From contig JAHDBZ010000013.1 of the NCBI GenBank assembly GCA_020630245.1, positions 1-27,306 on the forward strand: DNA of 27,306 bases. The letters run 5' to 3'. This document shows positions 19,687 to 27,011 of this stretch, piece after piece. The notes under the pieces are model-generated. The model saw only the letters and a program-made list of their open reading frames with translations. It was not told the DNA's origin and made no database searches. Positions within the stretch are counted from its first letter, which is position 1. Each line of letters opens with the position of its first letter. This DNA is from Candidatus Altimarinota bacterium (GTDB lineage: Bacteria; Patescibacteriota; Gracilibacteria; UBA4473). A program made the translations under genes and the position numbers.

Positions 19687-21231
19687 ATGTCTAACCTCAT
19701 CATAATTGCCCTCGGGCTCGGCGGGGTGGCGCTTGGTTCGGTGTTGTCTTATTTGTTTGTGCGTCCACGCACCAAACTCCTAGAAGAGACCGCCAAAGAC
19801 CAAGCCCAGCAGATTCGGACGAATGCTAAAAGTGAAGCAGATCGAATCGTCGCCGATGGTAAAAAATTCGCTGAAGATTTACGCGAAGGGGCCAAGCGTG
19901 AGGAGCAACAGCTCCGAGATCGTTTGTCCAAAATGCAAGAACAAGCCGATGAACGACTCGTTCGTCGTGAAGAACAGCTTGAGCAAAAAGCCGAAAAAGC
20001 GGATAAAGCTCGCGAAGAATACGAAAAATCCGTGCGAGAACTTGAAGACAAGCGAAAACAGCTTGATGACAAGATCAATTCACAAAACGAAGAGTTGGCC
20101 AAGATTGCCAAGCTCTCTACCAAAGATGCCAAATCAGAGCTCTTTAAACGTCTCGAGGATCAGTGCGAAAAAGATCTCGCTGACATCATGCGTAAGAAAG
20201 TTGATACGCTCGAAAAAGCGGCTGACGAAGAAGCCTCAAATATTATCGTCCAATCGATTCAACGTTTTGCTTCTAATGCTACGGCAGAACACACGGTTTC
20301 GGTCGTAAAAATTGATTCTGACGATATCAAAGGGAAAATCATCGGACGAGAAGGACGAAATATCAATGCCTTTGAAATGCTTACGGGTGTCGATCTCATC
20401 GTAGATGACACGCCAGGAACGATTACCATTTCTTGTTTTGATCCATTCCGTCGTTTCATTGCCAAGATGGCGCTTGAGAACCTCATTAAAGACGGACGAA
20501 TCCATCCATCTAAGATCGAAGAAGCGGTGCAAAAAGCCGAAGAAATGGGCGATAAAGCTCTTATCGATATCGGACAAAAAGCCGCTATCGAACTAGGAAT
20601 TTCTGGGTTACCAGAGCCAATTCTCAAAATGACGGGGAAACTCCGTTTCCGTTCGTCTTACGGACAAAATGTTCTTCAACATTCGATTGAGGTGGCTTAT
20701 CTAGCCGAAGGAATTGCGAATTATCTTCCAGGTGCTGATCCAGAAGTTTGTCGAAAAGCTGGGCTTTTGCATGACATCGGAAAGGCCGTCTCTCATGAAG
20801 TTGAAGGCGGACATGCCGTGATCGGAAAAGAAGTCCTCGAGAAGTTCCAGATCGACCCAGCGGTCGTTATTGCCATGAAGTCGCATCACGAAGATTTCCC
20901 TTACGAATCCCTCGAAGCACGTATCCTGCAAGCAGCCGATGCCATCTCGGCCTCTCGCCCTGGAGCACGACGTGAAACGCTCGATAAATACATCAAGCGC
21001 CTCAAAGAACTCGAAGCCATTGCCAGCTCGTTCGACGGCGTAGAGAAAGTCTTCGCTATCCAAGCCGGACGGGAAATGCGCGTGTTTGTAGACTCCAAAG
21101 AAGTCTCAGATCTCGACAGTGAAAAGCTTTCACTCGAAATCGCTCAGAAGATCGAAGCCAACTGTCAGTACCCTGGACAGGTGAAAGTCGTAGTTATCCG
21201 CGACAGTCGGTTTGAAGGAGTGGCACGATAG
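19687..21231 (+). CDS. rny: Ribonuclease Y
   Basis: Membrane-anchored endoribonuclease that starts mRNA decay. 514 aa, typical length. N-terminal membrane segment (about 3-25), long charged coiled coil (about 30-190), KH domain with GxxG loop GREG (220-223) in KGKIIGREGRNINAFE, and the HD domain with H332 and H362-D363 (GLLHDIGKAVSHE) and SHHED. The N-terminal membrane helix begins immediately at MSNLIIIALG, which fixes the start. It is followed by two hairpins, the second a good terminator. A leader hairpin of unknown relevance lies about 55-70 bp upstream. Confidence 0.97.
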   Translation: MSNLIIIALGLGGVALGSVLSYLFVRPRTKLLEETAKDQAQQIRTNAKSEADRIVADGKKFAEDLREGAKREEQQLRDRLSKMQEQADERLVRREEQLEQKAEKADKAREEYEKSVRELEDKRKQLDDKINSQNEELAKIAKLSTKDAKSELFKRLEDQCEKDLADIMRKKVDTLEKAADEEASNIIVQSIQRFASNATAEHTVSVVKIDSDDIKGKIIGREGRNINAFEMLTGVDLIVDDTPGTITISCFDPFRRFIAKMALENLIKDGRIHPSKIEEAVQKAEEMGDKALIDIGQKAAIELGISGLPEPILKMTGKLRFRSSYGQNVLQHSIEVAYLAEGIANYLPGADPEVCRKAGLLHDIGKAVSHEVEGGHAVIGKEVLEKFQIDPAVVIAMKSHHEDFPYESLEARILQAADAISASRPGARRETLDKYIKRLKELEAIASSFDGVEKVFAIQAGREMRVFVDSKEVSDLDSEKLSLEIAQKIEANCQYPGQVKVVVIRDSRFEGVAR

Positions 21232-21258
21232 TGTGCGGGGGAAATTCTTTCCCCCACA
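21231..21258 (+). other. Hairpin after RNase Y stop
   Basis: GGGGAAA-TTC-TTTCCCC with an outer TGTG/CACA pairing separated by a two-base bulge. No T-run follows, so it may protect the 3' end or stall transcription ahead of the terminator at 21287. Confidence 0.45.
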
Positions 21259-21286
21259 GGACCCCCTTTAAAATATGAATTCATGC

Positions 21287-21326
21287 AGGCTGGGGCCCAC
21301 GAGACCCAGCCTTTATTCATTTTTTG
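21287..21326 (+). terminator. Intrinsic terminator of rny
   Basis: AGGCTGGG (21287-21294) pairs with CCCAGCCT (21305-21312), followed by TTATTCATTTTTT. Confidence 0.75.
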
Positions 21327-21343
21327 ATTTATAAATAATACAC

Positions 21344-21392
21344 TGTCATCCTGAGAGGCTTGCCGTCGGCGAACGACGAAGGACCTCTTGAT
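21344..21392 (+). repeat. Dispersed TGTCATYCTGA element, copy 2
   Basis: Begins TGTCATCCTGAGA and ends GAAGGACCTCTTGAT, 49 bp, with a GC-rich centre containing GCCGTCGGC. It shares its two ends with 17148-17193. I recall similar sequences scattered in many environmental bacterial genomes; that is memory, not a search. Confidence 0.65.
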
Positions 21393-21436
21393 AGGGAGCG
21401 GCCGAGCAATTTTAAATCTTCCTCGAATTGTGCAAT

Positions 21437-22036
21437 TCACAATCGCTTAAACCGCATTCGCCAAATTTCTTTTCCCTCTGCCACCTTAGCGTCTTCCCAG
21501 TCAGTGGTTTGATCATAGGGAGGCTTGCTAAATTCTTCAGTGATCTCGTACGGGGTTTCCGCTAAATATTCTTTGGTCTCGTTAAATAAAAATTCCTGGT
21601 CGGTTTGGAATATAAACTCAGTTTCTGCTGGTAGCCAGTCGGTACATGAATTTAAAAACTTCGTTGTGATAAAGCGGCGTTTTTTGTGGCGATCTTTAAA
21701 CCACGGGTCGGGGAAGTTTACAAAAATTTCTTTAATTTGTGCTCCCTGCGCGATACACGGTTCCAGGATGTTGCGAAAATTGAGCCCGGCGTCCCCATGA
21801 AAGACCACAACGTTTTCGTGATCGGCAAATTTTTCTCTCAGTTTCTCCGCAATTGGTCGGCGGATCTCAAACACCACAAAGTTGCAGTCCGGAAATTGTG
21901 CTAGCAAGCCTTCAGTGAATTCCCCCTTATAAGCCCCGACGTCGACGAAGATCGGGCGATCATTGCCAAATCCCTCGAAGTGAAATTCGTGGGTAATAGA
22001 GAGAGGATTGACGTGAGTACGGACGCGTTTGGGCAT
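21437..22036 (-). CDS. trmB: tRNA (guanine-N7-)-methyltransferase
   Basis: SAM-dependent enzyme making m7G46 in tRNA. 199 aa. Motif I IFVDVGAYKGEFTEGLL, then NFVVFEIRRP (acidic SAM-binding residue), and the TrmB hallmark FVNFPDPWFKDRHKKRRF. The C-terminal TTDWEDAKVAEGKEIWRM (split here as TTDWEDAK and GKEIWRM) matches the TxxE...G..I pattern. N-terminus short and basic. Divergent from the small membrane protein gene at 22099, with 62 bp between them. Confidence 0.94.
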   Translation of the reverse strand: MPKRVRTHVNPLSITHEFHFEGFGNDRPIFVDVGAYKGEFTEGLLAQFPDCNFVVFEIRRPIAEKLREKFADHENVVVFHGDAGLNFRNILEPCIAQGAQIKEIFVNFPDPWFKDRHKKRRFITTKFLNSCTDWLPAETEFIFQTDQEFLFNETKEYLAETPYEITEEFSKPPYDQTTDWEDAKVAEGKEIWRMRFKRL

Positions 22037-22064
22037 AGCGGCAATAACTTAGTTCTTTTTTGAT

Positions 22065-22088
22065 TTTTACCCAAATAATTCTTATATT
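22065..22088 (+). promoter_or_regulatory. Promoter of the 82-aa membrane protein gene
   Basis: A TTGATT -35 near 22060-22065, a 17-bp spacer and TATATT (22083-22088), 10 nt before the ATG. This gives a message with almost no leader and no Shine-Dalgarno. Confidence 0.45.
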
Positions 22089-22098
22089 TACTGTGCAC

Positions 22099-22347
22099 AT
22101 GAACCCCAATATCAAACGGCATCTGGCAATCCTCTTTTTGGTTCTTTTGATACCATTGACGGTTATTACGCTGCTGGGAGTTTGGGATATCCTAGATGAT
22201 GAAACGATCTGGGATGCGGTTTGGACGTTGCTTGTAGTCGGAACCTTTTTGGCGATTGCGATTACGGTGCTGAGCTTTATCGATATAGAGCGAACGGGAA
22301 CCACAAAGAAGAAGAAAAAATACAACGAATTTCACCACGACGAATAA
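22099..22347 (+). CDS. Small two-helix membrane protein
   Basis: 82 aa from the ATG at 22099 (MNPNIKRHLAILF). Two membrane segments (about 8-27 and 36-58, WDAVWTLLVVGTFLAIAI), then a charged tail with KKKKKYNEFHHDE. The upstream frame to 22060 would cover the promoter and is rejected. Its stop overlaps the ATG of the second micro-ORF. No family recognised. Confidence 0.65.
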   Translation: MNPNIKRHLAILFLVLLIPLTVITLLGVWDILDDETIWDAVWTLLVVGTFLAIAITVLSFIDIERTGTTKKKKKYNEFHHDE

Positions 22348-22400
22348 TGAAAAAACGTATCAACGGTCGTCGAGTTGGGAAAGGACGGAAAGAAGTCTAG
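22347..22400 (+). CDS. Micro-ORF 2, 17 aa, GKGRKEV tail
   Basis: MKKRINGRRVGKGRKEV then TAG; the ATG overlaps the previous stop as TAATGA, exactly as for micro-ORF 1. Its last seven codons encode the same residues as micro-ORF 1 with third-base differences in six of the last eight codons (including stop). A heptamer tract of the same kind follows, also running into GGCC. There is a faint likeness to the basic C-terminal tail of ribosomal protein L34, probably compositional. Confidence 0.5.
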   Translation: MKKRINGRRVGKGRKEV

Positions 22401-22409
22401 GATCTTTAA

Positions 22410-22444
22410 TAGTTTACAGTTATTGGTTTGTGGTTTTCGGCCAA
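22410..22444. repeat. Heptamer array after micro-ORF 2 (GT half)
   Basis: TAGTTTA, CAGTTAT, TGGTTTG, TGGTTTT, CGGCCAA in exact register. It is the GT-type half of a bipartite arrangement whose AC-type half is at 22472-22505. Confidence 0.75.
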
Positions 22445-22471
22445 TAGCTTTCTTAGATTTTTTTCAGAAAA

Positions 22472-22505
22472 ACCATTCACTATTCACCATTTACTACCCA
22501 CCAAC
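22472..22505. repeat. Heptamer array touching the glyA start (AC half)
   Basis: ACCATTC, ACTATTC, ACCATTT, ACTACCC, ACCAAC and then the glyA ATG with no gap. It is the clearest case of an array running straight into a start codon. No Shine-Dalgarno. Confidence 0.85.
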
Positions 22506-23792
22506 ATGTCTACTGCACAAGCAATTCCATTTATCCAGGCCCAAGATCCGGCTGTGGCCGAGCTGATTCGCGGCGAAGAACAGCGCGAAGCCGATGGTCT
22601 CGAATTGATCCCATCAGAAAATTATATCTCTAAAGCGACTCACGAAGCCCTAGGAAGTTGTTTTACCAATAAATACTCAGAAGGGTACCCAGGAAAACGT
22701 TACTACGGAGGGCAGCAATACACGGACAAACTTGAGCAACTCTGTATCGACCGAGCCTGCAAACTCTTTAACTGTAAATACGCCAATGTTCAGCCGCACT
22801 CTGGAGCCCCAGCGAACATTGGGGCTTACTACGGAATCCTCGAAGCTGGTGATACCATCCTCGGGATGGACTTGAGTCACGGTGGGCATTTGACGCACGG
22901 TCATCCAGTCACGCACGTGACCAAGAGTTTCAACTTCGTTCGTTACAAGATGAAAGATCCAGACACTGGAGAAATTGACTACGAAGCACTGCGAGAAACA
23001 GCCCTCAAGGAAAAACCAAAACTCATCCTGTGTGGATTCTCGGCCTACTCTCGAGAGCTTGATTACCAAAAATTTGTCGACATTGCCAAAGAGGTTGGGG
23101 CTTATACCATGGCTGATATGGCCCACATTGCTGGGTTGATTGCCGGAGGTGCGATCAAAAATCCGTTTGATTATGGTTTCGACATTATCACCACAACGAC
23201 ACATAAATCGCTGCGTGGACCACGCGGGGGAATGATCTTGGTCCGAGACAGCGAAGAACTAGCTAAAAAAATCGACAAATCAATCTTCCCAGGACTGCAG
23301 GGTGGTCCACACATGCACGCGGTAGCGGCCCGAGCCGTGGCCTTTGGAGAAGCGCTAAAACCAGAGTTTAAAGACTACTGTCAGCAGATCCTGAAAAACG
23401 CTAAAGCGATGGAAAAAGTTTTCCTCGATCAAGGTGTACGACTGCTCGGAGGCGGAACGGATAACCACCTACTACTCGCCGACGTCTACGGTTCTCTCGG
23501 GGTAACCGGTCAAGAGGCCGAGAATGTGCTTGATGAAGTTGGGATTACGCTTAACAAAAACTCAATTGCCGATGAACCACGAACCATGTTTGATCCATCT
23601 GGGATTCGTTTCGGAACGCCAGCGATTACCACTCGAGGTTTCACAGAAGCCGATTGTGCTCGCGTAGCGGAACTGATGATCGAAGCCATGAAAAACAAAG
23701 ATGACCAAGCGGTTAAAGATCGTATCCGCGCCGAGATTAAGGACATGGCGCATGCGCATCCAATTCCGGACAGTTTTGTGAAAGCCAGCTAG
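22506..23792 (+). CDS. glyA: Serine hydroxymethyltransferase
   Basis: PLP enzyme that makes glycine and methylene-tetrahydrofolate from serine. 428 aa. Substrate motif GLELIPSENYIS (31-42), YSEGYPGKRYYGG (58-69), HSGAPANIGAY, MDLSHGGHLTHG, the PLP lysine K234 in TTTTHKSLRGPRGG, and GIRFGTPAITTRG near the C-terminus. The start at 22506 is set by homology; the frame remains open to 22428 only because it reads through the heptamer repeat. The methylene-folate it makes would feed the ThyA-family enzyme at 7702. Confidence 0.98.
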   Translation: MSTAQAIPFIQAQDPAVAELIRGEEQREADGLELIPSENYISKATHEALGSCFTNKYSEGYPGKRYYGGQQYTDKLEQLCIDRACKLFNCKYANVQPHSGAPANIGAYYGILEAGDTILGMDLSHGGHLTHGHPVTHVTKSFNFVRYKMKDPDTGEIDYEALRETALKEKPKLILCGFSAYSRELDYQKFVDIAKEVGAYTMADMAHIAGLIAGGAIKNPFDYGFDIITTTTHKSLRGPRGGMILVRDSEELAKKIDKSIFPGLQGGPHMHAVAARAVAFGEALKPEFKDYCQQILKNAKAMEKVFLDQGVRLLGGGTDNHLLLADVYGSLGVTGQEAENVLDEVGITLNKNSIADEPRTMFDPSGIRFGTPAITTRGFTEADCARVAELMIEAMKNKDDQAVKDRIRAEIKDMAHAHPIPDSFVKAS

Positions 23793-23797
23793 CTGGC
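23784..23797. repeat. 14-bp palindrome at the glyA stop
   Basis: GCCAGCTAGCTGGC is a perfect palindrome containing the TAG stop codon. A period-8 tract (GCAGATGA, GAAGCTGA, GAAGTTGA, GAAGACAA; 23796-23827) follows at once. Confidence 0.55.
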
Positions 23798-23878
23798 AGA
23801 TGAGAAGCTGAGAAGTTGAGAAGACAAAAAACCTTGGAGAGAATCCGGTAACACTTTTACTTCCTAAAAATAATTATC

Positions 23879-24622
23879 ATGTACACCCTTATCACCGGCG
23901 CCAGTAGCGGAATCGGAAAGGCGACAGCTGAAACCCTGGCTGCTAAAGGCCATGACCTAATCCTAATCGCTCGCTCTACTGCAAAGCTCGAACGCCTACA
24001 ACAAATGTTTATGGCCAGGCACGAAATAGATGTGAAGTTCTTCACGGTAGATGTTACGGATCCTGCTGTCGTGGAAGACTTTTTCGCGCAAATTCAAGAC
24101 CTTAAGATTGGGAACGTTATCAATAATGCCGGCGGTTGCCTGGGAAAAGATAAGTTCCAAGATGCGCTACTTGAAGACCTTTTCACCATGATCGATGCCA
24201 ACATCCGAGGTTTCACGCACATCGCGCATCGTGGCGTGCAGCGACTGATCGAAACTCAGGGAACGTTGGTTAATATTTCCTCCATCGCAGGTATCGAACC
24301 CTATCCGCAGGGACACGTGTATTGTGCGACGAAAGCCTTTGTGAAAACGATTTCTAAAACGCTCCGTTTTGATCTTATGGGCACCGGTGTCCGCGTGATC
24401 GACATTGCGCCCGCGGCGGTTAACACCAATTTCTCAAAAGTTCGTTTCAAGGGAGACGTGCAAAAAGCCGATGCGGTCTACGCCGGTTATCAGGAGCTCA
24501 GCGCTGACGACATTGCCGCCCAGATTGTCTGGGCCCTTGAACAACCGCCACACGTAAACCTTGAGCACATCGTGATCTATCCGACGGCGCAGGCGGGACC
24601 GCGGGATTATGCGCGGGAATGA
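23879..24622 (+). CDS. Short-chain dehydrogenase/reductase, YdfG-like
   Basis: NAD(P)-dependent oxidoreductase with a Rossmann fold, 247 aa. TGASSGIG (6-13), NNAGG (82-86), active-site S135 in NISSIAG, Y148 and K152 in YCATKAF. The AGIEPYPQGHVYCATKAFVK region and IAPAAVNTNF are like the classical YdfG branch (3-hydroxy acid or serine dehydrogenase, malonic semialdehyde reductase). ARS after the second strand (LILIARS) suggests NADP preference. Substrate not determinable. Stands alone after glyA with an 86-bp gap. Confidence 0.88.
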   Translation: MYTLITGASSGIGKATAETLAAKGHDLILIARSTAKLERLQQMFMARHEIDVKFFTVDVTDPAVVEDFFAQIQDLKIGNVINNAGGCLGKDKFQDALLEDLFTMIDANIRGFTHIAHRGVQRLIETQGTLVNISSIAGIEPYPQGHVYCATKAFVKTISKTLRFDLMGTGVRVIDIAPAAVNTNFSKVRFKGDVQKADAVYAGYQELSADDIAAQIVWALEQPPHVNLEHIVIYPTAQAGPRDYARE

Positions 24623-24659
24623 TTTGATTTTTCCGTAATTATATTTTATTTATATATTG

Positions 24660-25025
24660 ATGCAAAAAAATTTCTCTAAAGGCTGTATTTCTCTTTGGGG
24701 CGCAGAAAAGACAGTTGGTACAGCAGAGGCAATTGGGGCGGTTGTAGAGGCCTCTGTGGTGGTGCGTCGTCAACCAAATAATTCTAAAAAAATTGTAATC
24801 AGCCTTTTTGACAACGGAGCGCTCGACCAAGAGAGGCTGATGAGGATTATCGCTAAGGATTCTGAAAACTTTATTGGGCACGGCACTGTAAATCGTGGAG
24901 CGGGACAGCGGACGAGAATAAATTGGGAAGAAAAAAGTAGGGGGGCGGTCTCGCCATTAATTCGCCAGACTGTGTCATCGGCCATAGAACAAACAGTTTT
25001 AGATCTTTATAGATCTGCAAGGTAA
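24660..25025 (+). CDS. Hypothetical protein
   Basis: 121 aa, not recognised. It has an N-terminal small-residue beta-like region (GCISLWGAEKTVGTAEAIGA), a VVEASVVVRRQP strand, KKIVISLFDNGALDQERLM, and a basic helical C-terminus (IEQTVLDLYRSAR). No membrane segment. The upstream 37 bp are very AT-rich (TATTTATATATTG) and may be the promoter; I prefer the ATG at 24660 to the TTG at 24657. An 8-bp perfect hairpin (ATCCCGGC, GCCGGGAT; 25040-25059) follows the stop and may serve both this gene and mnmA. Confidence 0.55.
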   Translation: MQKNFSKGCISLWGAEKTVGTAEAIGAVVEASVVVRRQPNNSKKIVISLFDNGALDQERLMRIIAKDSENFIGHGTVNRGAGQRTRINWEEKSRGAVSPLIRQTVSSAIEQTVLDLYRSAR

Positions 25026-25039
25026 TAAATAGATTGAAG

Positions 25040-25059
25040 ATCCCGGCCTGCGCCGGGAT
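25040..25059. terminator. GC hairpin between convergent genes
   Basis: ATCCCGGC-CTGC-GCCGGGAT, perfect 8-bp stem, between the 3' ends of the 121-aa gene and mnmA. T-runs are poor on both sides, so terminator strength is uncertain. Confidence 0.5.
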
Positions 25060-25067
25060 AAATTCCA

Positions 25068-26183
25068 CTAGTCGCTCGTTCCTCGCGAAGCGTCATTTAT
25101 CTCCCCACCCCCCAAACAAACCTTCCCGTCTAGGCTATAGAAGACGATGGATTGTCCAGGCGTGATAGCGCGTTGTGAGGCATCAAATGTAACCCGGGTT
25201 ATCCCGGGTTTGGTTTCGGTGATGGTGCAGGCTTGGGATTCCTGACGGTAGCGGATCTTGGCGAGAAGAGAAATCCCCCCTTGCCCCTCTTTATCAAGGG
25301 GGGAAGATCCGGCAATCCAGTTAATGTCAGACACGGTTAGTGCGTCGGAAAACAGCTTTGGGTTATCGCTGTCCTGGCAGACGAGGAGCTGATTCTGGTC
25401 GATGTCTTTGGCAAGGACGAACCAGGGCGCCTCTTCATACCCCTTCACCCCGCCGATGTTGAGATTTTTGCGTTGTCCCAGGGTATAAAAGCTCAGGCCG
25501 ATGTGTTGGCCAATGATGTCGCCTTGCTCAGTGATGATGTCTCCCGGGGTTTGATGGAGGTATTTCTTGAGGAAGGTCATGTAGTCGCGTTCGCCGACGA
25601 AACAGATCCCGGTGGAGTCTTTTTTTTCAGCGTTTACGAAATCATTGTCTTTTGCGATTTGTCGGATTTCAGGTTTGGTTAAGTCGGCCAGAGGAAAGAG
25701 AGCCTTGCTGAGCTGGTCTTGGTTGAGCGCGTGCAGGAAGTAGGTTTGGTCTTTGTTGGCATCTTTGGGGGTTTGGAGTTCGTAAAGACCTGAAACTTCA
25801 TTGTAAAAATTGCGTGCATAGTGACCAGTAGCGATCTTTTCCGCCCCCAACTCTTCGGCTGCATCGAGAAAAGCGGCGAATTTTATGAATTTATTGCACA
25901 GGATGTCTGGGTTGGGGGTGCGAAACTTGCGATGTTCTTGCAAAAAGTACTCAAAGACGCTTCCCCAGTACTCTTTAGCAAAATTTAGACTATAAAAGGG
26001 AATGCCTAATTGATCAGCCACCTGGCGGGCATCGATGGCATCAATCGCGGCCGGGCAGTGAGCATCATCTTTGTCGTCCCAGTTTTTCATAAAAACTCCG
26101 ATCACTTCATGCCCTTGATCGACCAAAAGCTTCGCTGTTACTGCCGAATCTACTCCACCAGACAAGCCAACGACGATTTTCAT
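25068..26183 (-). CDS. mnmA: tRNA-specific 2-thiouridylase MnmA
   Basis: ATP-dependent enzyme that puts sulfur on U34 of Lys, Glu and Gln tRNAs. 371 aa. PP-loop SGGVDS (8-13), NPDILCNKFIKF with catalytic C96, TGICFVGERDY with C194, SFYTLGQRKNLNIGG, and the C-terminal beta barrel with KIRYRQ and VCLGGGEI. Residues 293-305 (SSPLDKEGQGGIS) come from a palindromic repeat inserted in frame. The frame stays open to 26222, but those residues are translated heptamer repeat, so the start is 26183. Length is otherwise normal. Certain. Confidence 0.96.
   Translation of the reverse strand: MKIVVGLSGGVDSAVTAKLLVDQGHEVIGVFMKNWDDKDDAHCPAAIDAIDARQVADQLGIPFYSLNFAKEYWGSVFEYFLQEHRKFRTPNPDILCNKFIKFAAFLDAAEELGAEKIATGHYARNFYNEVSGLYELQTPKDANKDQTYFLHALNQDQLSKALFPLADLTKPEIRQIAKDNDFVNAEKKDSTGICFVGERDYMTFLKKYLHQTPGDIITEQGDIIGQHIGLSFYTLGQRKNLNIGGVKGYEEAPWFVLAKDIDQNQLLVCQDSDNPKLFSDALTVSDINWIAGSSPLDKEGQGGISLLAKIRYRQESQACTITETKPGITRVTFDASQRAITPGQSIVFYSLDGKVCLGGGEINDASRGTSD
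25274..25304. repeat. Palindromic element inside mnmA
   Basis: TCCCCCCTTG (25274-25283) and CAAGGGGGGA (25295-25304) form a perfect 10-bp stem with an 11-nt loop. It encodes SPLDKEGQGGI in the mnmA frame. The same arm type occurs in the intergenic palindrome at 11138-11153. Confidence 0.75.
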
Positions 26184-26267
26184 TGGTTTTTGGTGTGTGG
26201 TGTCTGACAAATGGTGATTCATGGGTTTACGAGCGAACTATTAATCATTCGCCGTTAACCATCAACC
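26184..26267. repeat. Twelve-unit bipartite heptamer array upstream of mnmA
   Basis: The longest array. Exact 7-nt phase from the mnmA start codon outward: TGGTTTT, TGGTGTG, TGGTGTC, TGACAAA, TGGTGAT, TCATGGG, TTTACGA, GCGAACT, ATTAATC, ATTCGCC, GTTAACC, ATCAACC. The first half is TGG-type, the last units are AACC-type. It fills the whole spacer to within 6 bp of the next ORF stop. Confidence 0.85.
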
Positions 26268-26272
26268 TTAAT

Positions 26273-26359
26273 TTAGGCAATAAATAGCGCGGCCGTACTG
26301 ACCAAGAAGAGGATGAGTACGATCCAGACAACGATTTTGAAATTTTTCTTGTTACGCAT
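26273..26359 (-). CDS. 28-residue single-helix membrane peptide
   Basis: MRNKKNFK, then VVWIVLILFLVSTAALFIA and TAA: a positively charged start and one membrane helix. It lies between grpE and mnmA on the same strand, 45 bp after grpE. The pattern resembles the very short DUF4044-type peptides known from Firmicutes, though that is only a likeness. The reading frame is well formed and fills a gap, so I think it is real. Confidence 0.5.
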   Translation of the reverse strand: MRNKKNFKIVVWIVLILFLVSTAALFIA

Positions 26360-26404
26360 TGTATAAAACAGTTAGGGGTTGAGAGGGTTAGATGCTTGGA
26401 GGTT

Positions 26405-26878
26405 TTATTGAGGGGTGCCGGAGATCTTGGCAGGAGCGACGACGTGGCCGTCATATTCCCAGCCCAACTCGAGGCAGCGAACGACTTTTCCTGGTTCTCC
26501 GTCTTCGGCCATGAGCACTTCGTGCCGGTCGGCGTCGATAGAGTCACCGGGCTGTGGTTCGATCTTATTAAACCCATGTTTGGACAGATCGGCAAAAAAT
26601 TTATTAATTGTCGACTTGGCTGCTTCGTCGATCGAGTGGGCCGCTCCAAGTGAAAGCTCAAGCAAGTTGGGCATGATCCGTTGGAAAAAACCGAGCACGG
26701 CGCGTTTGTGCCAAGTCGCTTGTTCCTCGGTCTGTCGTCGACGAAAGTTTTCGAGATCAGCGAGAGCTCGGACTTGTCCGTCCTTAGCGGTTTCAAGCTC
26801 GGTTTGTGCGGCTTCAAGGGCGGCTTCGAGTTCGAAGATGCGGTCTTCGAGCGGGGAGGAGTTCTTTTTATCGGCCAT
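26405..26878 (-). CDS. grpE: Nucleotide exchange factor GrpE
   Basis: Co-chaperone that releases ADP from DnaK. 157 aa. N-terminal coiled coil (about 8-55, EDRIFELEAALEAAQTELE), the conserved ALADLENFRRR (38-48), middle four-helix segment (GFFQRIMPNLLELSLG) and the C-terminal beta wing with HGFNKIEPQPGDSIDADRHEV (given in parts: KIEPQPGDSID, DRHEVL) and GHVVAPAKISG. Somewhat short but complete. dnaK and dnaJ are not next to it in this window. Confidence 0.93.
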   Translation of the reverse strand: MADKKNSSPLEDRIFELEAALEAAQTELETAKDGQVRALADLENFRRRQTEEQATWHKRAVLGFFQRIMPNLLELSLGAAHSIDEAAKSTINKFFADLSKHGFNKIEPQPGDSIDADRHEVLMAEDGEPGKVVRCLELGWEYDGHVVAPAKISGTPQ

Positions 26879-27011
26879 CGAGGGTATGGTAAAAATTTTG
26901 AGAACAGTCGCAAGGCGGGAGACACTAGAAAGCGAGACACGAGAAGGGCTTCCCCCTTGAGTTTATTGGGAATTTCACCACAATGATCACGAAATTAATT
27001 TTAAACAACCC

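Noticed and set aside
22401..22505. Riboswitch (glycine or folate) in front of glyA
   Set aside because: The leader is made of heptamer repeats; no conserved riboswitch core can be seen.
26184..26222. N-terminal extension of MnmA (also of GlyA, S7 and the nucleotidyltransferase)
   Set aside because: The extra residues are translated heptamer repeats and precede the conserved family start.
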